Of a stretch of 8,760 nucleotides of DNA, positions 7,375-8,760 are shown one piece after another (the first letter of the stretch is position 1; every line of letters starts with the position of its first letter). The position numbers and the translations under genes are program-made. The stretch lies in NCBI GenBank assembly GCA_946480965.1, contig CAMLMI010000179.1, positions 1-8,760 of the forward strand. The letters are read 5' to 3'. This DNA comes from an uncultured Verrucomicrobiales bacterium. GTDB lineage: Bacteria; Verrucomicrobiota; Verrucomicrobiae; Limisphaerales; CANJSG01. The notes below the pieces were generated by a model. It searched no databases. It saw only the letters and a program-made list of their open reading frames with translations, and was not told where the DNA came from.

Positions 7375-7604
7375 TTCCCACTCGTCCAGAAGGCTTCCGG
7401 CAAGGGTGCGTCGAAGTCCTCGCTCATCCACGCCTGCCCCGCATGTTCACCCAGCCCCAGACGACGAAACGGCTGGACAGCCGACGGTGCAGGCGACTTG
7501 GGCGAAATCGCCACATGCACGGTCTCGCCTTCGGCAAAGGGCAGGTGGTCCAGCTTCAGCACCCCGCCCGCTGCGATGCTCGCCTCAATCTCGACCGTCT
7601 TCAT
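7371..7604 (-). CDS. antitoxin partner of the PIN toxin
   Basis: This 77-residue protein is the cognate antitoxin by position (ATGA overlap with the toxin start) and by appearance. It begins with MKTVEIEASIAAGGVLKL, a short beta-hairpin-like N-terminus followed by a loop, resembling the SpoVT/AbrB-like or DUF2281-type antitoxins, which are dimeric N-terminal folds that usually bind the operator. The C-terminal tail ends with WMSEDFDAPLPEAFW (59-73), matching the acidic-aromatic tail (xDFDAPLP) that such antitoxins use to wrap the PIN toxin. The ATG at 7604 is preferred because the family-like sequence starts there; ATG codons at 7622 and 7658 are in frame upstream but give non-family-like sequence. 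No good ribosome binding site is visible. Negative autoregulation of the operon by the antitoxin-toxin complex is usual in the family, but no clear operator palindrome was found upstream. Confidence 0.83.
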   Translation of the reverse strand: MKTVEIEASIAAGGVLKLDHLPFAEGETVHVAISPKSPAPSAVQPFRRLGLGEHAGQAWMSEDFDAPLPEAFWTSGK

Positions 7605-7756
7605 GGCGGCACGATGGCCCATCGGTGGAAGCCGGGCAAGCCGTGGGGCGGCCACCATTGCTCGGTGAGTTTCAAAGCCGCACAACGCATCGACACGAGC
7701 CCGATCTACCGGCCGTTCTTAGGGAAATTTCCTCAGCCGTCCGGCTCCGTCATTGT
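7605..7756 (-). promoter_or_regulatory. region upstream of the antitoxin operon
   Basis: This 152-bp spacer between the end of the hypothetical gene and the antitoxin start is the probable site of the antitoxin-toxin-phosphatase promoter. It includes most of the possible phosphatase-like remnant. I could not identify a convincing promoter or a symmetric operator in it. Confidence 0.3.
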
Positions 7757-7764
7757 TCATTCCG
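7723..7764 (-). pseudogene. possible remnant of a second phosphatase gene
   Basis: Read on the minus strand from 7764, this stretch encodes R-N-E-Q-stop-R-S-R-T-A-E-E-I. The eight residues RSRTAEEI (codons at 7726-7749) match residues 23-30 of the intact small phosphatase (codons at 6886-6909). The DNA is identical over 14 bases (CGGAGCCGGACGGC), and the three differences in the remaining codons (GCT/GCG, GAA/GAG, ATT/ATC) are all third-position synonymous, as expected of once-coding homologous DNA. A stop sits where the intact protein has Trp22, one codon more lies between Asn and Arg, and no similarity is seen beyond the stretch on either side. The piece overlaps the last codons of the hypothetical gene. 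It may be a decay scar or chance; the evidence is limited to about 40 bases. Confidence 0.3.
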
Positions 7765-8332
7765 CTCCCTCGATCTCTGCACGCAACTCAGCAAATGCCC
7801 GTCCGACAGCTCCCCATGTGTGGTCAAACTTGGACGGGTCAGATGGCCAAACATCCGAAAGTCCACCCATGCCACCAACCGACACAGCGTTGTATAACTT
7901 AACAGCGCGCCGAGCGTCTCCCGTGCGTAGCGCGTCGGCAATTGCTCGAAAGCTCACAACGAAGGCCGACAAACACTCAGACTCCAAAACTTCTATGAAC
8001 GTATCGACCGCTCTCAGAGCTGCTGCGTGATTCTGGTGATTCGTGCTCCCGACTTGGCGCATCGCCAAGTCCTTACGAACCCGTCTAGTCTTCTGCTCCA
8101 GCTTTCCGAGAAGAGTCGTCCACTCGTATGGCACGCTGCCGGGCATGTTGAGATCGCCCAAAACCTTGATATGACAGAGTCCGATGATCTGCGTTAAGGC
8201 ATCGTCTGCTGACGCAGTTGAAACCAGTCGCGCTGATTCCGATTCAAGAGCATCTGCTTCTTCCACGAAATTCTCTGCGCGAAGCCTGTCCGCAATCTCT
8301 TCAACCAACTGTTGGATGGCTTGTATTCCCAT
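7757..8332 (-). CDS. hypothetical protein, low GC, GGMG motif near C-terminus
   Basis: The product (191 residues) is not confidently recognised. It has no signal peptide or membrane segment and is probably cytosolic and largely helical. An N-terminal part (about 1-50, IQQLVEEIADRLRAENFVEE) looks like a short helical hairpin, followed by a central charged region (about 75-105). The C-terminal part (about 140-180) contains KLYNAVSVGGMGGLSDVW, which loosely recalls the GGMGSFND segment of small uncharacterised families such as DUF6966; this is impression only. Hand counting of nine 60-base lines gives about 54% GC, clearly below the neighbouring genes, and the codon use lacks their strong G/C third-position bias, so it may be recently acquired. 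The ATG at 8332 is the only reasonable start. Its stop codon (TGA at 7757) overlaps an ATG at 7760 that opens only a 13-codon frame. An immunity or toxin-linked role is possible given the neighbourhood but is not shown. Confidence 0.7.
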   Translation of the reverse strand: MGIQAIQQLVEEIADRLRAENFVEEADALESESARLVSTASADDALTQIIGLCHIKVLGDLNMPGSVPYEWTTLLGKLEQKTRRVRKDLAMRQVGSTNHQNHAAALRAVDTFIEVLESECLSAFVVSFRAIADALRTGDARRAVKLYNAVSVGGMGGLSDVWPSDPSKFDHTWGAVGRAFAELRAEIEGAE

Positions 8333-8353
8333 ACGGACGAATCTTCGAAACTT

Positions 8354-8373
8354 GCCGGGCAGGGATGCCCGGC
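8354..8373. repeat. perfect hairpin right after the peptidase stop
   Basis: Arms GCCGGGCA (8354-8361) and TGCCCGGC (8366-8373) form a perfect 8-bp stem with a GGGA loop, directly abutting the TAG stop (8374-8376) of the peptidase. There is no T tract on the minus strand after it, so it is a poor intrinsic terminator and looks more like a REP-type palindrome between two genes on the same strand. The string GGCAGGGAT is also present, on the minus strand, at the very start of the window (in ATCCC-GGCA-GGGAT, 1-14), which may be a second, imperfect copy. Confidence 0.55.
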
Positions 8374-8760
8374 CTACGGCTTCGGCAGATCCTTCCGCAT
8401 CCCCAAGTTCTCAAACAGGAAAGCCCACTTGTCCGCCGCTTCTTCGATCAGCTTGCTCGTCGGTTTGCCCGCGCCGTGGCCGGCCTTGGTCTCGATGCGG
8501 ATGAGCACGGGGGCTTCGCCGGCCTGCACGGTCTGGAGGCGGGCCGCATACTTGAAGCTGTGGGCGGGCACCACGCGGTCGTCGTGGTCGCCGGTGGTGA
8601 CGAGGATGGCGGGATACTTTGTCCCGGGCTTGAGCTGGTGGTAGGGCGAGATGGCGTGGAGGACCTTGAACTCCTCCGGGTTCTCCGGCGTGCCGTAGTC
8701 GCTGGTCCAGGCCCAGCCGATGGTGAACTTGTGGAAGCGCAGCATGTCCATCACGCCCAC
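8374..8760 (-). CDS. prolyl oligopeptidase family protein, C-terminal part (S9A-like)
   Basis: Only the last 128 residues are in the window; the 5' end, including the nucleophilic serine, lies beyond position 8760, and the first visible codon (GTG) is internal rather than a start. The fragment is the end of the catalytic alpha/beta-hydrolase domain of a prolyl oligopeptidase, which cleaves short peptides after proline. HDDRVVPAHSFKYAA (residues 59-73 of the fragment) carries the catalytic aspartate, and KAGHGAGKPT (92-101) carries the catalytic histidine. The family phrases MLRFHKFTIGWAWTSDYG and AISPYHQLKPGTKYPAILVT support the call. In the visible part nothing is broken. The gene ends right at the hairpin, and the hypothetical gene starts 41 bp further on. 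Confidence 0.93.
   Translation of the reverse strand: MGVMDMLRFHKFTIGWAWTSDYGTPENPEEFKVLHAISPYHQLKPGTKYPAILVTTGDHDDRVVPAHSFKYAARLQTVQAGEAPVLIRIETKAGHGAGKPTSKLIEEAADKWAFLFENLGMRKDLPKP

Noticed and set aside
7719..7760. Short frame opening at the ATG that overlaps the hypothetical gene's stop
   Set aside because: It ends after 13 codons and shows no similarity to anything known; the ATGA overlap is probably chance.
8354..8373. Hairpin as an intrinsic terminator of the peptidase gene
   Set aside because: The stem is good but no T tract follows it on the minus strand; kept as a repeat instead.

Overview
The window looks like chromosomal DNA from a Verrucomicrobiota bacterium, or a close PVC-group relative. 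The main reason is a core made of families that are expanded almost only in planctomycetes and verrucomicrobia: a planctomycete-type cytochrome / DUF1587-1595-1592-1588-1585 protein, its HXXSHH (former DUF1552) partner, and a lipoprotein with two DUF1080 (3-keto-disaccharide hydrolase-like) domains. GC content is high (roughly 60-70% or more in most genes), and Shine-Dalgarno sequences are weak or absent in front of most genes. No tRNA, rRNA, CRISPR array or insertion sequence was recognised.

Layout. (1) Positions 1-1652: lipA (lipoyl synthase, minus strand), divergent from a small secreted lysozyme-like/transglycosylase-like protein (plus strand). (2) Positions 1659-5210: a translationally coupled minus-strand pair. 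The first gene encodes a secreted di-heme-motif cytochrome protein of 639 aa; the second encodes a Tat-exported HXXSHH protein of 467 aa and starts inside the stop of the first (ATGA overlap). A 232-bp divergent spacer separates the pair from the next gene. (3) Positions 5211-6590: the plus-strand double-DUF1080 lipoprotein, followed by a strong intrinsic terminator. (4) Positions 6619-8332: an accessory-looking minus-strand block. Read in the direction of transcription it holds a low-GC hypothetical protein, a short stretch resembling part of a tyrosine-phosphatase gene, a VapB-like antitoxin, a PIN-domain (VapC-like) toxin overlapping it by 4 bp, and a small tyrosine-phosphatase-family protein 6 bp after the toxin. 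(5) Positions 8354-8760: a perfect hairpin and the C-terminal part of a prolyl oligopeptidase whose 5' end lies outside the window.

How the genes may work together. The cytochrome/HXXSHH pair and the DUF1080 lipoprotein all carry export signals, which fits an extracytoplasmic, probably carbohydrate-related, oxidative function. The biochemical role of the first two families is not established. The antitoxin-toxin-phosphatase trio is spaced like a single operon, which is the least ordinary arrangement here. Nothing in the window is clearly a wholly new system; the best candidates for follow-up are the phosphatase linked to the PIN toxin and the low-GC hypothetical gene with the phosphatase-like scar next to it.
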